In this document: in pieces, positions 1-9,308 of the stretch | Numbering within the stretch: position 1 is the first letter of the stretch | Layout: each line of letters starts with the position of its first letter | Assembly (NCBI GenBank): GCA_943371005.1 | Contig: CALRTB020000016.1 | Location: 1 to 64,000, forward strand | DNA length: 64,000 nt | Direction: 5' to 3' | Source: MRBY01 sp943371005 | GTDB lineage: Bacteria; Cyanobacteriota; Cyanobacteriia; Cyanobacteriales; MRBY01 | The notes under the pieces: generated by a model | The model's input: the letters and a program-made list of their open reading frames with translations, nothing else | Databases searched by the model: none | Told to the model about the DNA's origin: nothing | Translations under genes and position numbers: made by a program

Positions 1-1
1 G

Positions 2-115
2 TTGCGCATTCGCGGCTTCAAATATCTTGCTGATGTCATTGAAGGAGTTCAATTTAAAGATGGATTGAAGATTCACAAAACAACCCCATCATCTCAACAA
101 CAGGACGCTGCTTAA
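2..115 (+). CDS. C-terminal fragment of an unidentified protein, possibly a transposase
   Basis: An open frame runs from the window edge to a TAA at 113-115, giving 37 residues beginning LRIRGFKYLADVIEGV and ending in a Gln-rich tail. The start lies outside the window. The basic start and the phrase RGFKYLADVIEGVQF remind me of C-terminal ends of cyanobacterial transposases, but I cannot name a family with certainty. The surrounding 2.6 kb is AT-rich and free of HIP1 sites, which would suit a mobile or acquired segment. Confidence 0.4.
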   Translation: MRIRGFKYLADVIEGVQFKDGLKIHKTTPSSQQQDAA

Positions 116-146
116 TTCTTTTCCATACACCAGATTTGACAATAGC

Positions 147-1649
147 TCATTTATCTCCCCAACTACCTACTGTGAAACCAAGGCCAGGGTTAGCAAAAAT
201 TTCTGTAAAAGTGGCAGAAGGCTCCTCGGCATGGTACGTAATGGCTGCGCGCTTGTGAGGACGGCTTAGATATCCTTGATACCAACTGGTTGTTTCTGTA
301 GTGACTCTAGCATTATCAATTCTGGGACTACGACGAATCCCGTTCCAGAGTAGTGAATTTAGATAACGTCGTTCATATTCTTTTCCGGTTAGCTCTGGGT
401 TGACTAAAACATTTAAAAGATCAAGGTTTTTGAAGTCATCAAAGGGACGAGCAAACTTAACACCTGGCACTGAAGTAAAATCAAGATCAATTTCAATTCT
501 GTCGCCTTTGGTCAGATCTCCAAAAACAACTCCCGTATTCGTTAAATTTTCCCTAGGAATAAACTCCCCCTCACGGAGATCAACATTGTTATCCAATAAT
601 TTACTTAAGTCGCTAGTGGGAAATGCCTGCAAAATAACTGGTGTCCTGTCATCTTCTAATCCTTCGAAAAGATTTTTGCCTCCCTGGGTAGAATTGGTTG
701 ATGTTTCTCCTAAGCCTGGTGGAGAATTTAAAAGCTCACTAATATCAGTAATGCTTGGATCATTAAGATCAATACCACTATTAATAATCACTTGACCGGG
801 AAAACCGTCATTGGAAGTGACTTGTCCAGCAAATGTTGTGATATCTGCCTGACGTAGTTCTTCAATAGGCAGAATGTCCGTCGTGCTAGATCCATCAGCT
901 CGTATTCTCGGAATATTCCAAACAGCCTGTAATCCCCAAAATGAAACTTCCTGACGAGCGTCACGTATTTCTCGGATATCTGTGGTTTGTCCCTGATACT
1001 GAAGACCACCAACCCAACCTTGGGTTTCAAATACAATTCTATTATTGGGGAGAACCCAATAGAACTGATTTTCCTTAGGAAAGAGACCATAAGTGATTTT
1101 ATCAATTACAAAATCACTGTTGTTAATTTGAAGATCAAATTGACCATAACTTTCTAGCTCAAAAGGATTAAATTGCAGAGGTTCAAAAGTTATATTATCA
1201 GTTGGATCGATGAGAAATGGATATCTTTGTGAGCTAATCGCGAGAGAACGTAACATAAACCGTCTGATTAATTCTTTTCTCCTATCAAGATTTTCAGATT
1301 CACTTGCTGCTTCTTTAAAATCTTGTTCTAATTCTTTGGTATTTTGATCTTCTAAGTCTTGGCGAATCGGAAACTCTGGTAGAATCCCCTCTTCGAGATC
1401 TATTTGTTCTGGACTGATTTGACTATCATTAAATAATTCCGAGTTTAAAGGGGATTGTGCAATAACTTTTATTGCTTCATGACTAGATAGTTTTTTTTGA
1501 AGGTTGTCTTGGTCACTCTGTCCATTCTCATAAGATAGCCTGTCTGTCTCTAAGGGGAAATTTGCAGCGATACTTAAGGTTTGATTTGTCCCTAAATATC
1601 CCAAGTAAAAAGTGACTAAAAGTGGCACAACTGACTGTTTAATTGTCAT
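147..1649 (-). CDS. Exported protein of unknown function, about 500 aa
   Basis: The longer open frame begins with a TTG codon at 1676. The ATG at 1649 is preferred because it opens directly into a signal-peptide-like stretch (MTIKQSVVPLLVTFYLGYLG). The mature part is acidic and hydrophilic, with a charged, probably helical segment (residues about 90-130) and then a beta-rich body with many Asp, Asn and Pro. I recognise no catalytic motif, membrane segment or SLH motif. It is probably periplasmic or surface-exposed. Codon use is AT-rich and there is no HIP1 site, unlike most of the window, so recent acquisition is possible. Neither neighbour suggests a function. Confidence 0.7.
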   Translation of the reverse strand: MTIKQSVVPLLVTFYLGYLGTNQTLSIAANFPLETDRLSYENGQSDQDNLQKKLSSHEAIKVIAQSPLNSELFNDSQISPEQIDLEEGILPEFPIRQDLEDQNTKELEQDFKEAASESENLDRRKELIRRFMLRSLAISSQRYPFLIDPTDNITFEPLQFNPFELESYGQFDLQINNSDFVIDKITYGLFPKENQFYWVLPNNRIVFETQGWVGGLQYQGQTTDIREIRDARQEVSFWGLQAVWNIPRIRADGSSTTDILPIEELRQADITTFAGQVTSNDGFPGQVIINSGIDLNDPSITDISELLNSPPGLGETSTNSTQGGKNLFEGLEDDRTPVILQAFPTSDLSKLLDNNVDLREGEFIPRENLTNTGVVFGDLTKGDRIEIDLDFTSVPGVKFARPFDDFKNLDLLNVLVNPELTGKEYERRYLNSLLWNGIRRSPRIDNARVTTETTSWYQGYLSRPHKRAAITYHAEEPSATFTEIFANPGLGFTVGSWGDK

Positions 1650-1676
1650 TTTTGATCTAGAGCAGACCACCAGCAA

Positions 1677-1974
1677 CCATAAAGAGCTGTGGATACATAA
1701 TTATGGATTTCCTTACGCTTTTTACCACTTCTTTATCGTTTAGACCACATATATTACCAATTGTTGCAAATTGTAGTAAGTTTTTTGTAGCCAAAATCAT
1801 TTTTATCTTTTCAACACAGCTTATTGATTATTCAAAAAGAGATAAACAATCTTCAGGAATAAGTTTTGTTGATTACTTTAATCAAGATAAAAGTATAAAA
1901 TATAATTTTTTACTTCAAATGAAAGAGGATTGCATCGGTCTAAAACAAGCGGCTTAGACCGACACTATTTACGC
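1677..1974. other. AT-rich intergenic stretch without a convincing gene
   Basis: About 300 bases between two minus-strand genes. An 84-codon plus-strand open frame at 1703-1957 has no ribosome-binding site, atypical composition and runs through a hairpin, so I do not call it. The only structure I see is the hairpin at 1935-1962, which lies just downstream of the 1975-2319 gene on its own strand. Confidence 0.5.
1935..1962 (-). terminator. Hairpin just downstream of the 114-aa secreted protein gene
   Basis: The arms TCGGTCTAA (1935-1943) and TTAGACCGA (1954-1962) are perfectly complementary around a 10-nt loop. The hairpin begins about 13 bases after the stop codon of the minus-strand gene 1975-2319, where a terminator belongs. 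It lacks a strong U-run, so it may work as an RNA-stabilising 3' end rather than a strong intrinsic terminator. Confidence 0.45.
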
Positions 1975-2319
1975 CTAGAAATTCCAATTCTCAAAGGTTT
2001 GGGGTCGAGAATTGGGGGTAGTCGGTTCTGGTTTTGGATCACCCAAGGAAGAATCTACTTCGTGAACTGTTGCGGGGATTGGTTGCGGGTCACCACCAGG
2101 ATTGGCAATGCCGCCATGATCCTCACAAAGGGCTGGCCCCACGATGCCGAGGCCACTGGAGCTGCCTGCATAGCTGTGGAGTGTGCCGTCTGCGCATTCA
2201 ATGGCCCAGATATCTCTCCCATCTTTGTTATAAAGATGATAAGCGTTCCAGGCTAAAACGGACTGCGGCATTAAGGACAAGGCCATTGCCGGAATCATTA
2301 GGAAAGTGAGTGTTTTCAT
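1975..2319 (-). CDS. Small secreted protein of unknown function, 114 aa
   Basis: A clear Sec signal peptide (MKTLTFLMIPAMALSLMPQS, cleavage likely after VLA) is followed by a roughly 90-residue mature domain. Two Cys, in AIECADG and ALCEDHGG, could form a disulfide. The C-terminal third is rich in Pro, Asn and Asp and probably disordered. I do not recognise a family. It starts with ATG and is transcribed alone, with a hairpin after its stop. Export to the periplasm is inferred from the signal peptide; the role is unknown. Confidence 0.7.
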   Translation of the reverse strand: MKTLTFLMIPAMALSLMPQSVLAWNAYHLYNKDGRDIWAIECADGTLHSYAGSSSGLGIVGPALCEDHGGIANPGGDPQPIPATVHEVDSSLGDPKPEPTTPNSRPQTFENWNF

Positions 2320-2631
2320 CAGAGGCTACCTCTTTTTATTCAGTTGTAAAACAGTCGATACTTGGGATTAGTTGCGGCGTATTAATCCCGATGCAGTATG
2401 ACCCAGCAACAAGTGGCTTCAAGGGGGCAGGGAGCCGTCAAGTGAAAAGAACTGCTTGATGATATCTGGTATGGGTCTGTTTCGATCATAACCGACAGAA
2501 AAAGCACTGATAGGGTGTCTGTTTCTGGGCGCTTTGCAACTCAACTTTAAATTGTTGTTTCAGTTTGCTACTGGGAAAAGTTTTTTCTTCTATCCTTTGG
2601 CCATAGTCTTAATGCTTGAGAGAAAAATCCG
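2320..2631. other. Divergent intergenic region with a small hairpin
   Basis: This separates the minus-strand secreted protein from the plus-strand cupin gene, so it must hold promoters in both directions. GGGATTA (2364-2370) and TAATCCC (2383-2389) form a 7-bp stem upstream of the minus-strand gene, possibly an operator or 5' leader hairpin. No other gene or RNA is visible. Confidence 0.4.
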
Positions 2632-3105
2632 ATGGCGACAGTTCGCGGAAAAGTTTGTGCCGGTTTTGCCTTGGCGATCGCCAGTGTGCTCACCCAGCAA
2701 GCTCCAGTCAAAGCCCATCCCCCTGAACATTTCTCCCATCCATCTGAGATTGCCCAACAAAGCACTGGTGTAGATTTACCACCGGGGCCAAATACAATGT
2801 TACGGGCACCGGTGAGCATGGCAGAAAACCTCGAAGTGATTATCTCAGACGTGATTATTCCGCCGGGGGGAAGCTTGCCCCTCCATTACCATCCCGGTGA
2901 AGAATTTATCTATCTGCTCGAAGGCTCTGTGATTCATATCGAAACCGGAAAACCCAACCAAATTCTTGTAGCAGGCGATACCTATGTGATCCCGCCCTAT
3001 GCCCAGCACGCTCCCCAAGGAGGCCCAGAAGGTGGGCGAGCTATTGTCTTTCGGGTGCATGTAAAAGGAGAGCCAGAGCGTATCCTAGTAGAAAGTGAAG
3101 AATAA
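2632..3105 (+). CDS. Exported cupin-domain protein
   Basis: A 157-residue protein with an N-terminal signal peptide (roughly residues 1-28, ending PVKA) and one cupin barrel. Cupin motif 1 is visible as GGSLPLHYHPGEEF followed by YLLEG: two His and a Glu placed to bind a metal. Motif 2 is GDTYVIPPYAQHAP, supplying the third His. The small single-domain cupin could be a dioxygenase, isomerase or sensor; the sequence does not decide. It starts 34 bp before the phospholipase-like gene in the same direction, so the two may be co-transcribed. Periplasmic location follows from the signal peptide. Confidence 0.8.
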   Translation: MATVRGKVCAGFALAIASVLTQQAPVKAHPPEHFSHPSEIAQQSTGVDLPPGPNTMLRAPVSMAENLEVIISDVIIPPGGSLPLHYHPGEEFIYLLEGSVIHIETGKPNQILVAGDTYVIPPYAQHAPQGGPEGGRAIVFRVHVKGEPERILVESEE

Positions 3106-3139
3106 GTTCTCCATCCTGGGGCAAAAATAGCTTGAGATA

Positions 3140-4312
3140 ATGAAATTATTGAATCGATTCATTGGGGGTCTGATGCTAGTCTGGCTTGCCCAGGGGACTA
3201 AAGCCGCAGCCTTTATGACCCACTTAATTCCCGGCCACGAATACCTCACCCTTTTTGCCCTTGAACAATTACAAACAAGCCCCGATCCCCTGACGCGAAA
3301 CTTCTATGGCACGCCCGTCGGCTCCATTGATCGTCAGGCCCATCCTTTATTTAATGGCAATACCCTGGTGGATTTTCCGGGTCTAGATCGTCCCTTTGCC
3401 GAGCAGTTGATGCAAATTTTAGTCGGGCCAGAAGATTGGGAAGTTCTATCTGAAGCGGAACGGGATGAATTATTAGCGGGCATGATTCGCCACGATGACA
3501 ATCGCTCCCAAATTACAAACTTCACGCGAAATTATCTGGGGAACGCCCAAGAAGAATCCGTCAGCGCCCATGAATCTTGTGGGTTATCCCATAATTTTAT
3601 CAAAGACACCATTATCCATGGCGTTGCTTCCATGGCCGGGCCATTGTCTCCGCCGCCAGACTCCGAAAGTTTCGAGCAGCGACACCGAAAAATGACGGGT
3701 CTCAAATTTATCGGGGCCGCCCTCCATACTCTGCAAGACTCTTTTTCTAAGGCCCATACCCAAAGACACCCGGACACATGGCTCATCGAAGATATTTGTA
3801 GTTATCGCTTTGCCTACTTCGGCCGCAATGAACCTTCTGGCTATTCGGTGAGCTGTGTCCACACCCATTTTCCCTTTGAGGAAGATTTTGGTGGTGGGTC
3901 GTTATTAATCGATGATCAGGTGTGGGACCGGGGTCAAACGGGCTGTGAAATAGGAACAGACGGTCAATTGATCAAAAGTTTTGCTTGCCTAAAGGATGAG
4001 ACCAAGATGGCCGTGGTGGTCACGCGGGATTTGCTGGCATTATTAGTGCCTTTTTTGAACCACGCCCTCTGGCACCAAGAGGTTTTACAGGCTGAGCTAG
4101 AAACGACCTTGATGGATTTTTTGCAGACTTATCACCCAGACCCAGTGTTAAGGGCAGCCGACCAGGGGATTATGAGTTGCGATCGCCTGGTGGATTTTTC
4201 ACCCCACACCCGTTTCGATGCCCACCCCCCAGAAATTCAACCCGTTACAATCGACTTTGAACCAGTGCCGTTCCAGCAAAATTTAATGGAGATATTTTTG
4301 AATGACCTTTAA
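3140..4312 (+). CDS. Exported zinc-dependent phospholipase C / S1-P1 nuclease-fold protein
   Basis: A 390-residue protein with a signal peptide (MKLLNRFIGGLMLVWLAQGTKA). Histidines and acids fall in a pattern typical of the helical zinc phospholipase C / S1-P1 nuclease fold: HEYLTLFALEQL near the start, RHDDNRSQIT, CGLSHNFIKD, and the strongest motif GAALHTLQDSFSKAHTQ, resembling the family's H-x3-D-x3-H zinc site. Several Cys pairs suggest disulfides in the periplasm. The substrate is unknown; phosphodiester hydrolysis is inferred from the fold. It overlaps the next gene by 11 bp, suggesting translational coupling. Confidence 0.6.
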   Translation: MKLLNRFIGGLMLVWLAQGTKAAAFMTHLIPGHEYLTLFALEQLQTSPDPLTRNFYGTPVGSIDRQAHPLFNGNTLVDFPGLDRPFAEQLMQILVGPEDWEVLSEAERDELLAGMIRHDDNRSQITNFTRNYLGNAQEESVSAHESCGLSHNFIKDTIIHGVASMAGPLSPPPDSESFEQRHRKMTGLKFIGAALHTLQDSFSKAHTQRHPDTWLIEDICSYRFAYFGRNEPSGYSVSCVHTHFPFEEDFGGGSLLIDDQVWDRGQTGCEIGTDGQLIKSFACLKDETKMAVVVTRDLLALLVPFLNHALWHQEVLQAELETTLMDFLQTYHPDPVLRAADQGIMSCDRLVDFSPHTRFDAHPPEIQPVTIDFEPVPFQQNLMEIFLNDL

Positions 4313-5219
4313 GCTCGATAGCCTGCCTTCACAACAAGGCAAAAAAGCCATCGTTACCGGCGCAAATACAGGGCTTGGCTTTGAAACAGCCATCGGTTTG
4401 GCAAAAACAGGCTGTCATGTGACTTTGGCCTGTCGGGACATGGACAAAGCAGCGGCGGCCGCAACTGAGATCCGTCAGCAGATCCCCGACGCTAACGTGG
4501 AGACAATGGCGCTAGATCTGAGTCAATTAGCCTCTGTTAAAGAATTTGCTACAGCCTACCGTCAACGGCATCAAACTTTAAATCTCCTCATCAACAATGC
4601 GGGGATTATGTTCCCTCCCTATAGCCAAACGGTAGATGGTTTTGAAAGTCAGTTTTGTGTGAATTATTTAGGCCATTTCCTCTTAACGGCGCTCTTAATT
4701 GATCTGATGCCCGACACCGCAGAATCACGGGTTGTTTCACTCAGTAGCAACGCCCATAAATTCGGCAAAATCAATTTTCAAGATCTACAGTCCGAGCAAA
4801 ACTATTCGGCAACAGCGGCCTATGGCCAGAGCAAGTTGGCTTGCTTACTGTTTGCGGTGGAGTTGCAACGGCGGCTAGCAGCAAAAAATAAAAACATTCT
4901 CTCGGTGGCGGCTCACCCAGGCATCGCCCCCACAGAGCTTGGACGCTACATCCCGGCATTTTTAGCGGGTCTAATTCGCTTGATTTTTGTACCTTTCTTC
5001 GCGAATTCCGTCGCACAAGGAGCCTTGCCAACATTAATGGCGGCCCTCGACCCAACAGCAACCGGAGGCGATTATTTTGGCCCCCAGGGTTTTGGGGAAA
5101 TGTCTGGTAAACCGGGACGAGTCGAGAAATCAGACCAAGCCAAGGACGAGGCGATCGCCAAGCAATTATGGGAGACTTCCGAGGCGTTGATCAACTATCC
5201 CATGACCATTCCGGACTAA
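4302..5219 (+). CDS. Short-chain dehydrogenase/reductase, retinol dehydrogenase-like
   Basis: A 305-residue classical/extended SDR. Visible are the nucleotide-binding glycine motif TGANTGLGFETA near residue 19, the NNAGIM motif, the catalytic Ser in VVSLSSNAH, and YGQSK, the YxxxK pair. The overall pattern resembles retinol dehydrogenase / protochlorophyllide reductase-like SDRs, which usually use NADP(H), but it lacks enough diagnostic sequence to call POR. The substrate is unknown. The ATG lies inside the end of the upstream gene, so the two are probably one transcript. Its stop overlaps the stop of the convergent PPC-domain gene by 4 bp. Confidence 0.85.
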   Translation: MTFKLDSLPSQQGKKAIVTGANTGLGFETAIGLAKTGCHVTLACRDMDKAAAAATEIRQQIPDANVETMALDLSQLASVKEFATAYRQRHQTLNLLINNAGIMFPPYSQTVDGFESQFCVNYLGHFLLTALLIDLMPDTAESRVVSLSSNAHKFGKINFQDLQSEQNYSATAAYGQSKLACLLFAVELQRRLAAKNKNILSVAAHPGIAPTELGRYIPAFLAGLIRLIFVPFFANSVAQGALPTLMAALDPTATGGDYFGPQGFGEMSGKPGRVEKSDQAKDEAIAKQLWETSEALINYPMTIPD

Positions 5220-6676
5220 CGACTCTGGTCATTCAGTGGGTCATGCTCACATAAAATACGGTCTAGTCCTTCCAATTGACTGCAATCGATCGTGCCGTTC
5301 CCCGCATTCCCAGAAGAACTGTTGATCGCAACTCCCTTGAGAGTAGACATTCCCTTAAATCCCGACTGTTGATTATTAGCCCAACTGGTTGGGTGACTAT
5401 CGCTAATAGTATAGTTGCCTGCTTTTAAGGTGACATTCGGGCGCACAATCCAATAGGCATTCGGCACTCCCCCTTGACCCGGTTGAGTGGTTGCCTGCCA
5501 GGGGCCATAGGTTGTGCCGTCCTGATGGGTCAACCACATTGTTCCTGGAGTTTGACCCCGGGCATCGTTCCAGTGGTAGTTCATAAAATAAGTCAACCGC
5601 GCCGCATTCGGTAAAGAAAACTGTGTAGCACTATTTGGACTATTGCGAACACCATAAATATTGTTGTTATCAAAAAGCGTCACTTCTTGAATGGCTACTT
5701 CTGGGGTCACTGTTGGCGCTTGGGCAGCAGAATTATTTTGACTGAGACTGAGGAGGTAGTCCCCTGTTTCGCCGGCTTCATAGCTATTAACAACGATAGT
5801 ATATTCTCCGGTATCAGGTAGCTTAATGACTAATGTTTCCTTTTCTCCTTTCCAGTTATCATCAATTTGTGCGATGGCTTCTCCCTGGGGATCAACCAAA
5901 ATCAACAATCCATCAAAAGCTTGGGTTTCTAAGGTGATTTGAATCGTATCTCCAGCTTGACCTGTAAATGGATGCGCATTGTAAAATGTCCCATCATCAA
6001 AAACCTTACTATTTCCTGTTAAGGTGCCTCGCCATTGCCTCGAATTTACTCCTGTTTGGGTCGGGATCGGTGTCAGCGACTCGATGGTGCTGTTATATTT
6101 ATTGGCTGACACAATGCAATAAACGTAGCTGTTGCGGAACGTGTCGGTGTTTCGCACCTGTACCCAACTGGCGGTTCCTTCCATATAGTAGGGCAGCGGG
6201 CCTTCAATCATCCGCACTTGGCGCGTTTGGGGGCCAAATTCCAAAAGATAACCCTTGCCTGCTCTCAGATCGAAGGGGCCAGCGACTTCCCAGACCCCAT
6301 TATTTTGAGTCCAGTTAGGCCGCATCTCTGAGGTGATCATCGAAAAAATGACATACACAGGCCCAGGATTTTGGGCGCCATCATTAACAGCTTCTTGGTA
6401 GGGCGTCCATTCTAAAGGTCCCTGAAAAGGTAAACCATAGTTCCCACAGGCAAGAGCCACATCGCCGCCATCCTCCTGGGACGTATTTTGGGAGCTAGAT
6501 TGGCGACAGGGAACTTCCACAAGACGACAGTTGTGCTGGTCACAAACTTCATCAAAACAGCGATTTTCGAGATTTTCGAAGGGGTTAGCTGCGGTGAGGG
6601 TTGCCCCTTGAAACATCAGTAGGGCTCCTAGAAAAACAGTCCGACCACTAAAATGAGCAACCTGTTGAATTTTCAT
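5216..6676 (-). CDS. Secreted protein with a bacterial pre-peptidase C-terminal (PPC) domain
   Basis: The open frame extends upstream to a TTG at 6727, but the ATG at 6676 has a purine-rich ribosome-binding site (GGGGGAAGG) and starts a signal peptide (MKIQQVAHFSGRT, then a hydrophobic core). The protein is about 486 residues. An N-terminal Cys-rich part (ENRCFDEVCDQHNC) is followed by a central PPC-type beta-sandwich (FTGQAGDTIQITLETQ to GDYLLSLSQ) and a C-terminal beta-rich region with AGNYTISDSHP. PPC domains are usually secretion or binding appendages of exported enzymes, yet no protease domain is present. The role is unknown; it is probably periplasmic or extracellular. Confidence 0.75.
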   Translation of the reverse strand: MKIQQVAHFSGRTVFLGALLMFQGATLTAANPFENLENRCFDEVCDQHNCRLVEVPCRQSSSQNTSQEDGGDVALACGNYGLPFQGPLEWTPYQEAVNDGAQNPGPVYVIFSMITSEMRPNWTQNNGVWEVAGPFDLRAGKGYLLEFGPQTRQVRMIEGPLPYYMEGTASWVQVRNTDTFRNSYVYCIVSANKYNSTIESLTPIPTQTGVNSRQWRGTLTGNSKVFDDGTFYNAHPFTGQAGDTIQITLETQAFDGLLILVDPQGEAIAQIDDNWKGEKETLVIKLPDTGEYTIVVNSYEAGETGDYLLSLSQNNSAAQAPTVTPEVAIQEVTLFDNNNIYGVRNSPNSATQFSLPNAARLTYFMNYHWNDARGQTPGTMWLTHQDGTTYGPWQATTQPGQGGVPNAYWIVRPNVTLKAGNYTISDSHPTSWANNQQSGFKGMSTLKGVAINSSSGNAGNGTIDCSQLEGLDRILCEHDPLNDQSR

Positions 6677-7161
6677 TAGCCTTCCCCCTACGTTGAGACT
6701 GGGGTCAATTGATTTTCCCCAGGGCAATTAATCGGGTGATGATTGGGATAAATTGCCTGGAGCTTGGGAAAGAGCCATTGTGTAGAGATTTAATCGGTTT
6801 GATGAATCGCCAAGATATTTTTTGAGTTTAACAATTGAATTGTTTCTTTTTTCTAACTCTCCCCTTATTTTCATTGTATCAAAGGAATTTTAAAGCCATA
6901 AATAACCACTGAAAGTTGACTCTAAAACTTCACTTTTTGGTCAATAAATATTAATTTGTGTCGATAATTTTTAAACTGAGGCCAATAGAGTTTTGACCCC
7001 TTGAGCAACAGGAAGCAGCAATCATTGCCGTCATCAGGTTTTGCACATCTGACAAGCTCAGGATCGGGCGATCGCCAAATAATGCTGGGAAACTTGGCTT
7101 GGTTTCAGTTGTTCGTCCAATAGTCCAGTGACCGCCTTAAAAATCCAAGCGTAATTTCTGA
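6677..7161. other. Intergenic region upstream of the PPC-domain gene
   Basis: About 485 bases, AT-rich in the half next to 6676, with no convincing open frame. AACAATT and AATTGTT (6830-6844) form a perfect palindrome around a single G, about 155 bp upstream of the PPC gene start; it could be an operator, but AT-rich palindromes arise by chance. A HIP1-like GCGATCGC lies near 7066. Nothing else is visible. Confidence 0.4.
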
Positions 7162-8343
7162 TCAATCTTGGGTCAGCCAAATAGAGCCGATGGCGGCGTG
7201 ATCTTCGTATTGGGTGGTTGTTTGATAACTGACTCGGCGATCAGGATAAATACCAGCGTAATCGCTTAGGGTCCATTGGTTAGAGCGAAAGAAGAGCCGG
7301 GATTTTTGATTGTCATTGAAGGGGGAGTTGGCAAATTGAATCAATTCTCGACTTTCGTTTTCTGTGCTGTAGCTGAGGGTCGCGGTGCCATATTCGGCGA
7401 TCGCCTCAGCCAGAAGAGTACCAGGGCCAACCCCGGCAGCGGTACGATAGCTGGGGTTATTCACCATGATCCAACTAATTTTTTCTTGATCGCCGGGGAG
7501 ATTTTCCCCGCTGTCCCCATCAAAGGCCACCACAAACTGCGCCGCACCATAGAGATTCACTTGCCAGCCGGTGGGCAGATCGACCCCCAAAGGCACGGCT
7601 TCCAAGGTGGCCGCTTCGGGAAGTTGAGCTTTGAACTCCTTAGAAGTCATTCCCAGACGGGCTGGCCCAACCCCTTCGCTGGTAATTAGATAGTCCGCCC
7701 TAGGCGATCGCACGCCGAGATCCGCACAGCCATTGGGGACGCCATCGATCAAACTGGCAGAGACAAGCCGCAGACTATAGCCATCCCAATAATATTCAGA
7801 GTCTTCTAGGCAAGTCCCCGCTCCGTTAAATTTATAGCCATTGCTGAGAACGCTGGTTTCTGGGTCAAAGGTGGGAAAGCCAGCGAGGGCCAAACGGGAA
7901 TGGGTAATGGTTTCACCGTCAACGTAAACAAATTCATAGGCGCCCTGGTAGGCCGCCATAAAACACAGCACACTTACCAGATATCGATCCTCACCCTGTT
8001 GATAAATCGCCGCATCATCGAGATTGGCGGCCAAATTATCGTTGTCCAGACAGAGGCCAAGGCTGGCTTGCTGATCCACGACCCGCTGGAAAATACTGGC
8101 TTTTTCCGATCCAGTCACCGTGCGGGCGATCGCCACTGAGATCGGCGGCGTGATCTCCGGTTGCGGGGTGGGAATACTCGCCTCAGGTTCGGTTGGGGTC
8201 TGTTCTAAAACAGCACCAAGGCCCGGTTGGGGAGCGGGGGGCTGAATACTGGCGGTGGTGCGCTTTCCCAAAAACTGATAAGCGGCGATCGCACTGAAAA
8301 CAAAGGCCGTGGCAGGAAGAGTGTAATAGTAAAATTTTTGCAT
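7162..8343 (-). CDS. Membrane-anchored exported protein of unknown function
   Basis: The ATG at 8343 (MQKFYYYTLPATAFVFSAIAAYQFLG) is preferred to an upstream in-frame TTG. The first 27 residues form a signal peptide or anchor, followed by a Pro/Gln-rich linker of about 40 residues and a globular region of about 300 residues with several Cys (LGLCLDN, VLCFMAAYQ, GTCLEDSEYYW, NGCADLGV). I recognise no family. It precedes the divergent aldo/light-stress region only at a distance; its nearest same-strand neighbour is the 8412-9308 gene 68 bp upstream, also exported and unknown, so the two could be an operon. Confidence 0.7.
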   Translation of the reverse strand: MQKFYYYTLPATAFVFSAIAAYQFLGKRTTASIQPPAPQPGLGAVLEQTPTEPEASIPTPQPEITPPISVAIARTVTGSEKASIFQRVVDQQASLGLCLDNDNLAANLDDAAIYQQGEDRYLVSVLCFMAAYQGAYEFVYVDGETITHSRLALAGFPTFDPETSVLSNGYKFNGAGTCLEDSEYYWDGYSLRLVSASLIDGVPNGCADLGVRSPRADYLITSEGVGPARLGMTSKEFKAQLPEAATLEAVPLGVDLPTGWQVNLYGAAQFVVAFDGDSGENLPGDQEKISWIMVNNPSYRTAAGVGPGTLLAEAIAEYGTATLSYSTENESRELIQFANSPFNDNQKSRLFFRSNQWTLSDYAGIYPDRRVSYQTTTQYEDHAAIGSIWLTQD

Positions 8344-8411
8344 GGTCGGCAAGGCTCCTGGGTCGGTAATAACTTTGAAAGTTCAGTCAAAAATTTCAGT
8401 CAACAAAAACG

Positions 8412-9308
8412 CTAGAGACAGAGTTGCGGTGAATAGGTTTGAGAACCTCGACCCGGTTGACAGCGCCAGGTTACTTGGCGATCGCTGACCGTCCAGGTAC
8501 CACTGGCATTTTTATTGAGGGTCATTGTGAACCGCTGTCCCCGCACCGAATCATCCAACAGACCTTCTTGGGTAATGGTCACCGTTGAACGCTGGGGATT
8601 TTCTACCGTATCGTTTTGTCGCTCGATGCTCACCCGGAAACTCTCTGGAGTGTAACCAAGGCTTCTTGCCGTGGCCAAAGCCACCATGAGGGGATCTTGG
8701 GCGGCCTGGTTATTCCCAAGTAGGAGTGGCTCGGTTGCCTGGGACAATAACGTTGCTTGATCAAATAAATTCATCAAAGATGCCTTATTTACGCTTTGCA
8801 CCTCAACAATCCCCGGCACATCCGGCGCTTCATACCAACCATAGGCCACATCAAACTGACTTTGAATTTCGGCAAAAACCACATCAATGCCATTGATCGA
8901 CGCGCGACTCAGCTTCGGATTCGGCCCCACGGTGCGTCCCTGGGCAAATTCTTGGAGGGTTAAATTCTGGGGGTTGGGTTGCCGGCGGAGGGTCTGGGGA
9001 TAAATCGCATCTGTCCCCAGCACGGGGGTTCCTTGGGTAAGGCAACGAATCAAATTAAAATCCCCTGGCCTGAGAATCGAAATACTGCCATCATTGCGGA
9101 GCATCGTCCGAAAATTGCGGGGAATTTCCAGTTCGATGCCAAATTGCTCGAACTTAACCATGCGGGTTTCACTAACGGCGCTTAAATCATTCGTATTCCG
9201 ACAAACCCCTTGGCTGGTGGCTGGCGGTAACTGTCGCAAAATGCCGATTCCCCCAAGGGCGATCGCCCCAGCGATCATTAAACAATTGCCAACTAATTTT
9301 TTGTTCAT
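8412..9308 (-). CDS. Exported or membrane-anchored protein of unknown function, about 298 aa
   Basis: Three consecutive possible starts (GTG, ATG, ATG at 9314, 9311, 9308) lie behind an AAGG; the last gives the best spacing. Residues 1-30 form a hydrophobic signal or anchor (LVGNCLMIAGAIALGGIGIL). The mature part contains a region reading VKFEQFGIELEIPRNFRTML and a C-terminal beta-rich domain ending near TWRCQPGRGSQ. It has no catalytic motif that I recognise. It is upstream of, and in the same direction as, the 7162-8343 gene. Function unknown; an envelope location is inferred. Confidence 0.7.
   Translation of the reverse strand: MNKKLVGNCLMIAGAIALGGIGILRQLPPATSQGVCRNTNDLSAVSETRMVKFEQFGIELEIPRNFRTMLRNDGSISILRPGDFNLIRCLTQGTPVLGTDAIYPQTLRRQPNPQNLTLQEFAQGRTVGPNPKLSRASINGIDVVFAEIQSQFDVAYGWYEAPDVPGIVEVQSVNKASLMNLFDQATLLSQATEPLLLGNNQAAQDPLMVALATARSLGYTPESFRVSIERQNDTVENPQRSTVTITQEGLLDDSVRGQRFTMTLNKNASGTWTVSDRQVTWRCQPGRGSQTYSPQLCL

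Noticed and set aside
1703..1957. 84-codon plus-strand open frame
   Set aside because: No ribosome-binding site, very AT-rich, no motif, and it ends inside the hairpin of the neighbouring gene.
6830..6844. AACAATT/AATTGTT palindrome as a site related to the nifJ palindrome
   Set aside because: Different spacing and sequence; AT-rich palindromes of this size arise by chance.
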